A DNA stretch of 64,000 bases from positions 91,029,112-91,093,111 of the forward strand of contig CM043945.1 of NCBI GenBank assembly GCA_014529385.2, written 5' to 3'. Position 1 is the first letter of the stretch, and each line of letters starts with the position of its first letter. Origin of the DNA: Adiantum capillus-veneris. Taxonomy: Eukaryota > Streptophyta > Polypodiopsida > Polypodiales > Pteridaceae. The notes below the pieces were generated by a model, which saw only the letters and a list, made by a program, of their open reading frames with translations, did not search any database and was not told the origin of the DNA. The position numbers and the translations under genes are program-made. Positions 12,961-24,662 of the stretch are shown here, in pieces.

Positions 12961-14531
12961 GTAAATTAAATACTTTACACTATCTAATCCTAATTGCATA
13001 TGTTTTTGGACAATTGAATGTTTGTCACTTGTTTTCTCTATGCAGAGACCAATTTCACATTGAAGTATCATCATGACAATGAAGAAGATAGTGATCATGT
13101 AGGGGACAATTCCTTGAGTTGTCCAGAGAAAAAGAAGCAGAGTTCCTTCTTGCACTTGACACTTCTAATGCGTAAGTTTGTTAATCGCATGTTGACTCTC
13201 ATTTTTTTGCAAGCAATGCGTGTATTCAACTCTTTGTTTTCTATTTTTCTACATCATTTCCAGGGCACATGTCATGTTAAACATCACTCATGAAGTTTAT
13301 ATGTTTCAAAGATTTGGCATGGCAAATAAAGATTGAATCCTTCAAAAATTGACACCCGATATGAGAGAATGGGCTAGGGTGGAGATGACTGTGGAGGCAA
13401 GGTATTACCATGGTGCTGCACCATGGTACAACACTCCATGTGGATTGATATCTCAACTTGTGTGGAAGGTGATACCTACTCTACATGTTGGGTAATTAAT
13501 GTAAAATTTTATTTTGGTTTCAATACAGTGTTTTGTATTAGGATGAGTTCACTACATTTACGTCCAAAGAAAGAGCAAAGCTAGATGCACTTGGACTAAA
13601 TGATGTTGAGAAGAAGAAGAGACTGGACAAGGCCACAAAGGTAGAAGAGGAACGGTTGAAAGATAGGGGCTACAAGTACTTGTCAATCGCCAATCCTCTT
13701 AATGGTGATGGATTCTTCAAGTTGATTTTTAGCATTAAATGGGATGAACCTGGAATGCTAAAGATCACTAGAGATAAGCTCTATTGTTTGACAAGCTCTA
13801 AAATCACTCATGAGAGGTATTGAAGCTATTAGTTTCTCATTTTTAATTTTATTATTCCATTTCGTTTTTCTATATGATTAAGTGATATGTTGTTCTTATT
13901 GCTTGTAGAAAGAAGATAATTTTGCACCTCATGAGCCTCACTGAGTCTAAGGATCCGCAATATCTTCATTTTGGTGATTACAAGCTTTTTAGAAGTTACA
14001 TGAAAAAGGAGACTTGGGCTCACTTGCATGGGGAGGCTACTCTTATGATTGAAAGGATGCAAGTAGAAGGTCCACAACTTCCAAATTCTTTTGACCTATT
14101 CTATAAGATGAGCATGAAGAATCATATTTTGGAGGTAGACATTTGACCATTGTTTTTAAAAGAATATAGACATGTTTTAATTTACACAAGATCAAGTTGA
14201 GTGTGCTTTTTGATTGTTACTATGTATGTAGGATTTTATTTATCTAATGGATGCGTTGAAGTCTTCCGACTCTAGTGAGAAGATGTCGGAGCTTGTGTTG
14301 TCGGCTAAGAGAGTGATCTACAGGTTTGCATCTTCCACTTGCACACTTTGCAAAAAAAAGAGCATTTCATTTTTTTGCCATGGTTTGATGACAGTGGGTC
14401 ATTTTGAAAATGATGAAATATCATTTTGTGTTTACAAAAAATCCTTAAATTCCCTGTGGAAGCCCGATATGTGGTGGATGGTTCTATTGACAATACGCGA
14501 GTGTATAATGTCTATGTTAAAAACACTTAAA

Positions 14532-14615
14532 ACCCTTATGGGAGCCCAAGGTAGGGTTTATGGTTTATTTTGAAAAATTATTCTCCATACAAAGGAGACT
14601 CTAATATTTTTTTTG
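14532..14615 (+). repeat. Dispersed ~90-bp repeat, copy 2
   Basis: Shares TATGGGAGCCCAAG, a GGTTTATTTT block and CCATACAAAGGAGACTCT with the other copies, in the same orientation. Confidence 0.75.
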
Positions 14616-16901
14616 GATACATGACATTTATTATACCATTGTGTTTATGTGCTTTTCAAAGTGGATGATGCTCTAAAAATTGTGTAGATGGGTTATGCAA
14701 TGCGTTGAGGCACAGGAATTGAATGAAGCCCCATTATTCACTAGAGAGTGGATTGATGTACGTGATGAGAATACAATTTCTCTCCCTCTTTGATTGAAAG
14801 GAATCTGACAGCATAGGAAGCCAATGTTTGTCCTTAGTGGTTGGATTATCCACTAGGAGTTATTCCAAAGCAAGAGTTTGAATTACGTAAGAGTAAGTAT
14901 CTTAACACTAGTGGCTCTTTTATTTTGAGAATGTATATATCTTACATTAGTACTAATTTATGTGATATTGTGCTATATGGTTGTTGAGCGAAGGGTTTCA
15001 AAATGAGAGTGATGAGTACTTAGAGGAGACACAAGAAGAGTCTCTCCCTCCCGTTTCTCAAGGAGTTACTCAAAACACCATTGAGAGTAGCTCTCAAGGT
15101 ACTCCACTAGCAAGCAATGTACTCAAGAAGGGTAAAGGTAAAATGGAGCCTCCAAGTACATCAAGGATACCCACTCCTTCTTCAATGCCTCCCATTGTGA
15201 CATCTAAGGAGCCCGGCATGTCCTCTTTGGCAACCACTATACCCCATATGGCACCCTCTTCTAATGTGCCCACTACATCCTCATTGGTGCACACTACTTT
15301 GTTTGTTGCAGAGTCTTCACTTAGGCGAGAGGCTTGGGAGAGAAGGCCGATCACACGATCTGTTGGTAAGTTTAAGAAAATCGTTAGCAAATCTATCTTC
15401 CATACTTCCTAATTCAAAGATAATTTGGATAATGCTTGTAGGGTTCCATTACCAAACCATTGTAGATGTTTTGCTTGTGGATATATCACAAATTGATAAG
15501 TTTACCCTTGATAGGTAGATTTTCATAGTACCTACTTATTTGCATTTTCTTCTTGCATTGTTCTATGATTTTGAACATGATTCATGTTTGGTTTTCTTAT
15601 AGCATCAACTAATTTTTTGCGACACAGAATAAAAATCTATATAGCAAAGATGGTGTGCCATGTCGTGAGGTTGCTAGGCTTATCTTTGCAGATTTTCCTA
15701 CAAGTTTTCTTGTGGATGGTCTAGGACCAATCCCATTGGGTAAGTAACTTTTCTTTGGACTAGTACCTACAGCTAACTATGGTTGTATGCTTACATGTCA
15801 TCATTCACTTTTGTAGAGGGCATGAGTGTTCCCAAGTGGAACACATTTTCCAAGGGTCTAGTGACAGGGTGCATGAATGTTGCTCGTGAGTTTTTGGCCG
15901 ATCAGGGGTTTTAGTCACCATGTGCATGGCCGAGCATATTGTAGATTTTATTGCAGATGCAACTAGGGTAGGACTTGTGCTCTTACGTACATGGACTCTC
16001 ATGTGTAATAAGAAGGCATATCGGCATCCACTCACTAGAGAGGCGTTGAGATAACAAACTTAGTTTCATAGTTTAATTTCCTAACTAAAAACATTGTAGC
16101 TATGCCATTCATTCTTTGAGTTTTTTATTCATGCAGGTACTTGATCTTACCATGTGTCTTTGGTATCGTATTGGCCATCCTGTGCCACACTATGATAGAG
16201 AGGCAGGGGAGAAAATTGCCGAGAGATTGTTTCCAGCAGATTGTAGCTACATGATAGATGATGTAGTCTTCCCCATTGAGATTGATGGTGTTATTCTTAG
16301 AGGTGGGGCAGAGCGGTCTTCTTTGTTCTTTCGGTAAGACTAGTCCAAAGTATGATACTAGTGAACGTTATGGTATATATGTGTTTGCATTAGGTTTTTT
16401 ATTTACTTTTTATATGGTCAGGTGGTTGCTCGCAACATTTACTGAGCCTCATGACTATGTTTTGGACTTCTTTGCGGGGTTTGGTGGTTTGGGCCGAGCT
16501 TCTGCAGAAGATATGAGGCATTGCATGTGTCTAGAGCTAGATGATGTGCTCTATGAAAGATGTTTGACCTATATTGCATGTGGACCTGTGAAATGTTGAT
16601 TGTGGATGCACATTTGGTTGAGGAAACTCTATTCTGACAGTACACATCTTTATGTTTTGATTTATGTTTTTATGTACATGGTAGCCATATGACATTGACA
16701 TGGCATTTTGGTATGCTCCATACATTTCATTTGGATGTTTCATTTGTGTTTGTTTGGTACATGACGACCACATGATGTGGAGATGCCTTTGATTGGAGCT
16801 TTCTTTTGTAGTTAGATTATGTTGACACCATTGGCTTGTGTGTTGATTTTTGTGAGATAACAAAATCGTTAAAGTGATGGAAATAAGAGTTTATGTGAAG
16901 G

Positions 16902-16988
16902 AAATCCCATGTGGGAGCCCAAGAAAGGGTGTACATTTTTTTATATGAAGAGGTCTCCATACAAAGGAGACTCTGGAAAATTTTTTAA
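16902..16988 (+). repeat. Dispersed ~90-bp repeat, copy 3
   Basis: Shares CCCATGTGGGAGCCCAAG, AAAGGGTGTACA and CCATACAAAGGAGACTCTGG with copies 1 and 2. It lies downstream of the methyltransferase-like stop codon. Confidence 0.75.
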
Positions 16989-17179
16989 GAATCACGTTTT
17001 CAGTACAGCCTCAAAAATACATACAAATGGTGCTTTTTATAAAGTTTCATTTTGCATAAGCATAGACATGCTTCCATATTTCTTAAAAGTGTTTGGTAGT
17101 TGAAGGATTGTATTGTGAGGTTTTGAGTTTTTCCACTACACAATGATATTTAAAGATATCATTGGTGTAAAATTAGGGT

Positions 17180-17249
17180 TTAAAAGCTCGAAAAAAATTG
17201 TTCCAATTGTAAAAGCTCGAAACTGAAAGCTCGCAAAAATAAAATCCCC
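17180..17249. repeat. Right terminal inverted repeat of the DNA transposon
   Basis: It contains three AAAGCTCG copies and ends GCTCGCAAAAATAAAATC. The outer 30 bp are the inverse complement of the left end with a few mismatches. Confidence 0.75.
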
Positions 17250-18452
17250 TGGAGCAAGGTGGCCTTGGGATTCTTAACCCCAGCAACCACACGGAGGCTC
17301 AATGTACCAAGTTTGTAGTAGCCCTTGCTAAGGAACACGATACTTGGGCTATTATGGCTAAAGATATGATGGACAACTCCAAAATTTTCTCGCAAGGTGG
17401 TGAGTGGAAAGAGGTCGATGTGCACAACAAGTTGTTGGCCCCGCAATGGGTCATCCTAAAACTCAGGGGAAAGACAAGTGAGCTTACCCGTAAATGCAAC
17501 AAAGTAACAGGGCCTTTGGAATGGGGATAGTTGTCAAGGTACTTCCACAACTCTATATCTCATTGTTCCCCTTGGCTCTCCAAGGCTGGAGGCGTCCTTT
17601 TGACCCCTTTTTGGAGGGAAGTGACCAGGAAAGTTAATAACAAAGGTATTAGGCATAATCCAATTGTGGGACTATAGTAGAGGTTGTTGGAAAGGAGTTG
17701 ATCAAATGGCTTCTGAGTTTACCCTCAGTGGGCTAGAAAGATCGTTGATCAGCAAAGCCCTTGAACAACTCACTTTGTTGTATCTGCCAGACTGTGAGTC
17801 CAAGCTCGAGTGGAAAGCTTGGCAATGGCCGGGGAAAATAAATTTCCTAAAACCCCAAAAAAAGAGTGTATATCTCACTCTAATTAAATCACAGGATTGG
17901 TTCTCCCCGCTCAATAAACAGTGGGGAAAGAATTGGCCAGAGTCAAGGTGGGAAACAGCTGTCAAAAACATTTGGTGCCCTCAATGGCCGGATAGGATGA
18001 AGGTTTTTTTATGGAAGGTGCTATGGGGAGCCTTACCAACTGAAGTGAAGGTCCTTGCTAGGGGAATTGGTCCAAATAGATGCTCGCAATGTAGAACGGC
18101 TTCTGAAGATCTTTTCCACCTGTTCAGGGAATGTCCGTCAATCTGTGGACTTGCAGGCAAGATTTGCAAATGGATCCAAAAAACCTGGAAAATAGGATTC
18201 TTCAAGAACGATCTCTTCTTGGGAGGAAGGATGTGCAAGAGTCATACTCTACTCATTTCTACACAAATAGTGAGGTATTGCTACTTTAAACACATTTGGA
18301 AGGCAAGGAACAATCAAATTTTTTAAAACTCTCTGGAGGTAGCTAAGTTTGTGGAGATAGTCCAAGAAAGTAGGGTAACGATCATTGCCATTTCGAAGCA
18401 AAAGAACTCAAAAGAGTGGAGTAGGACCCTCAGGGATGTTGTGAATGTGTGA
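17250..18452 (+). pseudogene. LINE ORF2, C-terminal part with zf-RVT domain
   Basis: Continuation of ORF2 on the far side of the transposon. It resumes with LEQGGLGILNPSNH, matching the expected sequence after the left part. At about 17950-18180 it has the reverse-transcriptase zinc-binding pattern: WPDRMKVFLWKVLWGALPT, then CSQC and ASEDLFHLFRECP. In-frame stops occur near 17528 and at 18324. The last in-frame stop is TGA at 18450-18452. The zf-RVT domain supports the L1 clade over RTE. Confidence 0.85.
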
Positions 18453-18617
18453 GATCATCCATCGCCAAGGGGTGACTCCCCCATCAGCCGATGTATCTAG
18501 AATCGAGGGAAGTGGTCATGGCTCGTCATGAGCATGACAAGAATCTGTAATTTTTGGATATGGTAATATAATCCACTCACCATTGTGAGTTTTGCAAAAA
18601 AGAGTGAGTATTGTAGA

Positions 18618-19190
18618 AAACTCACTCTTATTAGAGTATCCTTGGAGATGCACAACGTTTATCTTATCCTCAAAGATTTGAAAAATTCATATAAATGAGC
18701 TCAGAGAGCAGGAGCAAGAACAGTAGAACAATCGGTATCTTACAACATGGTGGCCAAAAAGAGTTGCAAAGTAACGGCTAAGAGGGGAGCCACCCCAGCA
18801 CAAAGAGAGGTTTACATACAATCATGATCAGATATAGATACAACTAGCTAGAACAAGGAGCTACAAAGTGCTTATTGCCGCATATGAAGGGGAAACGCGA
18901 TGCTCCTTCACCATCGAGTTGTGATCACCATTCCCATCACCAAGTACCCAAAAGAATTTCTATATGCAAGCTCTCAATGTGAGCCAATCACAATCATAAG
19001 GGACCCTAAGATGTTGTCGACAAAGGAACATCATATAGCAATCAAGAGAGTGATCACCACTACACAAACCACCGCCATTTGGTGCAACTAGAGAACAAGC
19101 TCTTGCCATGAACTTGGACCCTACTATTGAACCACCATCATGAACCACTAGCCTGTGTTGCCTCCCTAAGGGAAAGTGGGAGGAAAGTTC
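18618..19190. other. Interval between LINE and Copia element
   Basis: It begins with the repeat shared with about 3384-3425 and otherwise shows no gene, motif or clear repeat. Confidence 0.4.
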
Positions 19191-19377
19191 TGTAGGGATC
19201 GGAGAGCACACACACAGAGAGCCAACACGAAGAAGGAGATAGACACAGTGTGTGGCGGGGCGGTACTCACACTACAATGTGTAGTTGTAAGTATAGTTAT
19301 TATGAATGAGTAAATGAATGACTGTACATGGGCGGCTGAACAACGGGCAGCCGGGCACACGGGCCTTTAACCCAACA
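19191..19377 (-). repeat. Copia 3' LTR
   Basis: 187 bp, colinear with 24663-24849. On the + strand it begins TGTAGGGATC and ends TTAACCCAACA. Confidence 0.95.
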
Positions 19378-19432
19378 ATCTCCCACTTAAAGGTAGTGTG
19401 CCTTTAAAGTGGCCAAAGTACAGCAAAAGAAG

Positions 19433-22400
19433 TCAAGCCATACCCATCAGCAATCTGCAGTGTGCAAACCGCTGTGAGGCTAACGACTTTGTGAGTAGAT
19501 CAGCAGGGTTATCTTCAGTGTGTACCTTGACAATCTCTATGCGCTTGTCCTCTAGCACCTCTTGTATGAAGTGATACCTCACCTCAATGTGCTTTGTCTT
19601 CGCATGGAAGACAGGATTCCGTGCCAACGCTATGGCACTCTGGCTATCACAATGTAGAATCGGAGCATCACCAGCCATACCAAGATCTCCCACTAGTCGT
19701 GAGAGCCATACAGCCTCCTTGGCAGCCTCAGTGGCAGCCATATAGTTAGCCTCTGTAGTGCTCAAAGCAACGCATGGCTGTAAACGTGATGCCCACGAAA
19801 CCGGTCCACCTGCAACTGTGAACACATAACCGCTAGTAGACTTCCTCGAGTCCACTGAACCTGCATAGTCTGAATCTGTATATCCGCAAACAGACATATC
19901 CTTCTCACCATAACATAGGGACAAATCTAAAGTCCCTCTCAAGTATCTGAGAATACCTCTCACTGCATCCCAATGACGCTTGCCCGGGTTGGACATGTAC
20001 CTGCTAACCACACCAACTGCATGAGCAAGATCTGGACGCGTAGCCACCATGGCATACATCAAGGAACCAACAGCTGACGCATAGGGAATCTGAGACATCT
20101 CTGTAGTCTCCAAATTTGTCTCAGGGCAGTCATCATGGCTGAGTTTTACATATGGAGGCAACAGGGTACTAATGGCCTTCCCCCCTTCCATATGAAAACG
20201 CTCAAGCACCCTGTCAATGTACTCTTTCTGACTAAGAAAGAGCATCCTGCGAGAACGATCACGAGTGATCCGCATACCCAAAATATGACTGGCATCCCCA
20301 AGATCCTTCATGGCAAAGGTCTCATGTAGCCTATGTTTCAAGGCATCCACATCAGAAATACACTTCCCTGCGATGAGCATGTCATCCACATACAAAACCA
20401 AAACAGTAAGACTACCATCTGCAGACTTGCGAGTATAGAGGCATGGGTCCTCATAACTGCGTACATAGCCCAATGAACTCATGAATGCATCAAACTTATG
20501 ATACCATTCACGAGATGATTGCTTCAACCCATACAAGGTCTTAAGAAGCCAGCATACCATCTTCTTTGAACCATGAATAACAAACCCACTTGGTTGCTCC
20601 ATGTACAAATCCTCGTGCAAGTCCGGATGTAAGAAAGTTGTCTTTACATCCATTTGCTTCAACTCCATGTCTTCTGTAGCTAACAAAGCAAACAACATAC
20701 GCAAAGTAGACATCTTCACCACTGGGGAGAAGATCTCATCAAAATCAATGCCCTTCTGTTGCTTGAATCCTTTAGCCACAAGCCTTGCTTTGTATTTAGG
20801 CTTTGCATCCATTGAACACAATTTTATCTTGTAAACCCACTTGCATGGTAGTGCCTTCTTACCCTTTGGCAAAGGAGTAAGCTCCCATGTTTCATTTTGG
20901 ATCAACGAATCCATCTCTGACTGCATAGACTGCTCCCACTTGAGCTTGTCAACACTAGACATGGCCTCATCATAACATGATGGCTCCCCGCAATCAGTCA
21001 ACAATACATAAACCATAGAAGGCACAAAACGCTGAGGCTATCTTGCACGCCGCTCTGAACGCCTCAAAGACTGCGCAGGAGGTGCATCTGGCTGTCCCAC
21101 ATCTACATGATCTCCCAACAAGGGCTGATCTCCCACTTGAGGGTCAGTGGGCTGCCCACGAGCAGCCATGGGACCATCATACCGATGACCATCCTCCTCA
21201 AATATCACACGCCAAACCTCAACCGTTCGCGGTGATGCTCTATACATAGAGTCCTCATGAAAAACAACATCATGGTTGCGCACAATCTTCCTGTCAATAG
21301 GATCCCACAATCGATAACCCATCTCACCAGAGCTACCATAACCCAAGAAGATACATCTCTTACTCTTTGGATCCAATTTGCTGCGTTTTGCCTTAGGTAC
21401 ATGTACATAAGCTTCACAGCCAAAAACACGAAGGTGACCATACGAAGGTGGAAAACCTGTCCATACCTCTTCAGGCACTTTGAAGCCCAAAGGAACACTA
21501 GGTGAACGATTTATCAAATGCACAGAAGTGGCAACTGCTTCAGCCCAAAATCCATTTGACAAACCAGCCATAGAAATCATACTACGGACTTTCTCCTGTA
21601 TAGTCCTGTTCATGCGCTCTGCCACACCATTTTGAGGAGGTGTATAGGGAGCACTAAGCTCACGCCGTATACCCTTCTCAACACATAATGTAGTGAAAGC
21701 ATGAGACATAAATTCACCCCCATTGTCTGTACGTAAGCACTTCAACTTACAACCTGATTGGTTCTCAACAAGAGCCAACCATTGCTTAAATATATCAAAC
21801 ACCATATCCTTCTTACGAATGGGGTATGCCCATACCTTCCTACTAGCATCATCAATGAACGTAACAAAGTACATAGCACCTCCAAGAGAAGCATTGGGCA
21901 TCGGCCCACATACATCACTATGCACCAAAGCTAGCTTTTCCAAAGATCTGTGTGGAACACTCTTCTTATGAGAAGACCGAGCATGTCGACCATAAAGGCA
22001 ATGCTCACAAAACTCAAAACCACCAAAATCTGAAACGGGAATGTAATCCGCACGTGCCAACAACTTCAAATCTTTCAGTGACATATGCCCCAAACGCTGA
22101 TGCCATAAAGAAGCAGGAGGTTTCTCAGTGATCCCCACAATGTGATCAGCCACACTAGCTACACAAAGAGAATACAACGTATTCCTCTTAGCACCTTTAA
22201 CCAAAACAAGGCTGCCCTTAGTGAGCTTCCAACCTCCATCACCAAAAGATACATTGAAACCAAGTGAATCCAACTGACCCACACTAATCAAGCTTTTTGC
22301 AAGAGCCGGCACATGACGCACACGCTGCAAGAAAAACATAGTAGAGTTTGGCATAGCCAAATGAATATCCCCAACACCATGAATCTGCATAGAACGCCCA

Positions 22401-23479
22401 TCGGCAATCTTGACAGTACCTGTGCTCGAAGCATCATAGTCATGAAACCACGACCTATGAGGCGTAACGTGAAAAGAAGCACCACTGTCAATGACCCAAT
22501 CCATAGGCATACTACTCTCATGAGTGAGAAGAAAAGCATCATCAAAATAGGATGCAAGCAACACATCACCAAGCTCTTCACTAGTAGCACTAGTCGAAGC
22601 ACATACATGGTCATTTTGAGAGCTACACTCTCCCTGTGTTGCATTTAACTCCTCAATCTTGACATTGGACTTAGACTTGTCCTTAGCATCATGGTCTTTC
22701 TTCTTACCATCTCCATTTTCCCTTTTCCACTTGTAGCAATCCTTTTTGAAATGGCCTTTTCTACCACAATGAAAACATTCCACATCCTTTTTACTTGTGC
22801 CTGCACGGGACTTGCTTCTAGATTTACCCCTGTTGGACTTATACTTGTCCATAGTCCTGCCTCTGACAACCATTGCACTAGAAGACTTACTACCTGCATT
22901 ATTCTTTCGATTAATCTCTTCCGTGAGAAGACTAGACTCCACATTAGTACTTGTCAACTCATTCGCAGGAACCGAGTTACTTATGGCTGTCCTAAATGTG
23001 TCCCATGACTCAGGCAACGTGACAAGTAAAAACATAGCTTTTACATTGTCCTCAAACGTAATTTTCTGCGTAGCAAGTTGGCTGAAAATTGTATTGAACT
23101 CATTCAAATGCGCATTCATGGAAGCACCTTCCTCCATTCGCAAAGCAATAAGCTTTTTAATCCAATACACCATAGAAGCATCCGAATGCTTATCATACAT
23201 ATCGCAAATCCTCTGCCATAGCTCATAGGCTCCACCCTGTGCATCTTTCACATTGTAATAAACAAACTTTGAAAGGGAAAGCCTAATGGTAGACCTGCAC
23301 ATCTCATCCAACTCCTCCCAATCATCCCTCTCCATGTTCTCTGGCTTAACTCCCTGCAACTTTAGAGGTCGAATCTGTTTCTTCTGCACCAAGACATCCC
23401 AAATCTGATCTTTCCAATATGAGAAGTTAGCACCATCCAGCTTCTCAATATTGAAAACTGTGTCCTCTTTAGTGCCCAT
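19433..23479 (-). pseudogene. Copia gag-pol polyprotein, interrupted by one TAG
   Basis: Start chosen at ATG 23479 (MGTKEDTVFNIEKLDG), the usual Copia gag opening; the open frame extends 31 codons further up but only through leader. In order: gag with the knuckle CFHCGRKGHFKKDC; protease DSGASFHVTPH; integrase HHCC (HQRLGH, then CEHC) and the catalytic region with LRTDNGGEF and PPQNGVAERMNRT; RT with the YVDD box; RNase H with TDSDYAGSVDSRKSTSGY and ALSTTEANY. The frame is open over about 1,348 codons except for a single TAG at 21040-21038, between integrase and RT. The flanking wording RRAR-stop-PQRF suggests a one-base CAG-to-TAG change. No other lesion was noticed. Confidence 0.93.
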
Positions 23480-24662
23480 TACAACAAGAATGCAACAATG
23501 AGAAACTTGTAACCAACCAACAAACTGCCACAACAAAGTAGTGTTGCAAATCTGACAACACCTGCTGCTCAATCAAAGAGAAAACGCATAGAGTATAAAT
23601 CACTCATAATATGGTCAAAAAACTTACGTAGAAATCCACAAACAAATGCATAAACCCGTGACACCTGTAACTCAACCGGCCTAGGCAAACCGTGCCACAA
23701 AATGCATCAACAATGAGCTGTCATAGAGGCATAAACATACTCCATGTCTGAATAACCACAATAGAGACATAAGCTGACCAAACTTACACAAATCCGTGAG
23801 CATAAATGGATCCAAGTGAGCATATAACCAATGCACAAGCTCAACGAAGTCCAATCTCTATTGTCAACCAAGTACCTGTCCGTACTCAAACCGCAACACT
23901 GCAAGCAAGAGCAAACCCGCTCTATGTATAAGTGAACCAAATCTCCACAATATCATGCATAAAGAGTGTCTGTCAAACTGCCATATCCACATCCATCAAC
24001 ATACATAGATGATGTAAACCTGTAGCTCAAGAACACGCATAAACAGACTGCCCAGAAGAGTAGAAGCTCCCACTCAAACCACAACCATATACATGGCTGT
24101 CACACAGTCAAAATACATGTTTTGTAACCACAGAAGAAACCTGTATCCAAAGCTCCCTGTAACCTGTAACCTGTAACCTGTACCCGTACCTATACCTGCA
24201 CCTGTACTTGTACCTGTAGTCGAAGAAGACAATGCCGCCAAACTCCCACTCTATCTGTGTGTATGAGGCCACTCCAAGAAGAGGCCACACACTCTCAAAT
24301 GAGCTGTGGGCTCACGTAAGTGGAAGACACTACAGCAATGGCACCTGTAATGGCTATGGAAGCTCTGGCAGCAGAAAACTACCAAAGAGAGCTGAAAAAA
24401 ACGCAACTCCTAGTCTGTAGCTCAGATGGGATTTCTAATGGCACGAATGGCTCCGAAAGGGGGGTTAAACCTCAGGACACCTACTGAAAATACTCGCGGA
24501 GTGCTGAACCTTCCAATGCCAAGCTTGGAAAAACCTTCTGCTCTTTAGAAATGCGCGCGTGTGCGAAACCGAAAAACGGCAATGAAACAGCAGCAATTTC
24601 CAGCACACTCAACAATGATGATGAAGCTCTCAATGCTCTCACTACCAAGCTCTGATACCACT
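23480..24662 (-). other. Copia leader with CCTGTA-type short repeat
   Basis: About 1.2 kb between the 5' LTR and gag, long for Copia, with no gene seen. At about 24155-24225 CCTGTA and its variants are repeated about ten times. Confidence 0.6.

Larger units (their letters stand above)
12386..16599 (+). pseudogene. Transposon-borne gene with beta-class DNA-methyltransferase-like C-terminus
   Basis: About 13 exons can be followed by frame and splice sites: 12386-12638, 13046-13171, 13264-13468, 13542-13816, 13909-14134, 14232-14323, 14688-14892, 14989-15365, 15442-15514, 15628-15739, 15817-16050, 16137-16333 and 16422-16599. The N-terminus is basic (MAPKRDSKKRK). The middle (13264-14323) is charged and unrecognised. 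Exon 8 is Pro/Ser/Thr-rich and probably disordered. The C-terminus follows beta-class order: a motif-IV-like IFADFPTS (canonical DPPY), then FLADQG and VTMCMAEHIVDF, then after a spacer RGGAERSS, and last a clear AdoMet motif I, DYVLDFFAGFGGLGRA, with LELDD. Such enzymes methylate N6 of adenine or N4 of cytosine. Breaks: stops at 12590, in exon 3 and in exon 7, and a one-base loss near 15912. A function in this copy is unlikely; the family call is motif-based. Confidence 0.6.
7863..17249. mobile_element. 9.4-kb Mutator-like DNA transposon with a methyltransferase-like gene
   Basis: The element interrupts LINE ORF2. TGGAGAAAG (7854-7862) and TGGAGCAAG (17250-17258) form a 9-bp TSD with one mismatch, the size typical of Mutator-like elements. 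The ends are inverted repeats: the left reads TTTTATTTGCGAGCTTTCAA, and the complement of the right reads TTTTATTTTTGCGAGCTTTC. Extra GCGAGCTTT or AAAGCTCG copies lie just inside each end (near 7917; near 17185 and 17213), as expected for transposase-binding sites. Cargo: a - strand transposase (8338-10856), a central palindrome cluster (11580-12341) and a + strand multi-exon gene ending in a methyltransferase-like domain (12386-16599). Both genes carry stops or frameshifts, so this copy is not autonomous. Confidence 0.82.
3545..18600 (+). mobile_element. L1-type LINE retrotransposon, disrupted by a DNA transposon
   Basis: A non-LTR retrotransposon copied by target-primed reverse transcription. 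Both flanks carry the same 17 bp, AGAGTGAGTATTGTAGA, at 3528-3544 and 18601-18617, a typical LINE TSD. Inside are a 5' UTR (3545-4240), ORF1 (4241-5282), ORF2 (5284-7862 and 17250-18452) and a short A-rich 3' end (GCAAAAA to 18600). Removing the 9.4-kb transposon leaves about 5.7 kb, a normal plant L1 length. ORF1 carries a frameshift and ORF2 several stops, so the copy is dead. Confidence 0.88.

Noticed and set aside
15805-16035. - strand frame opposite the methyltransferase-like gene
   Set aside because: Overlaps an exon whose + strand reading matches its neighbours; no motif on the - strand.
21043-23228. Several + strand frames opposite the Copia gag-pol
   Set aside because: Shadows of the real - strand polyprotein, with no independent motifs.
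24150-24230. Telomere-like repeat
   Set aside because: The unit is CCTGTA and imperfect, not the plant telomere unit CCCTAAA or a known variant.
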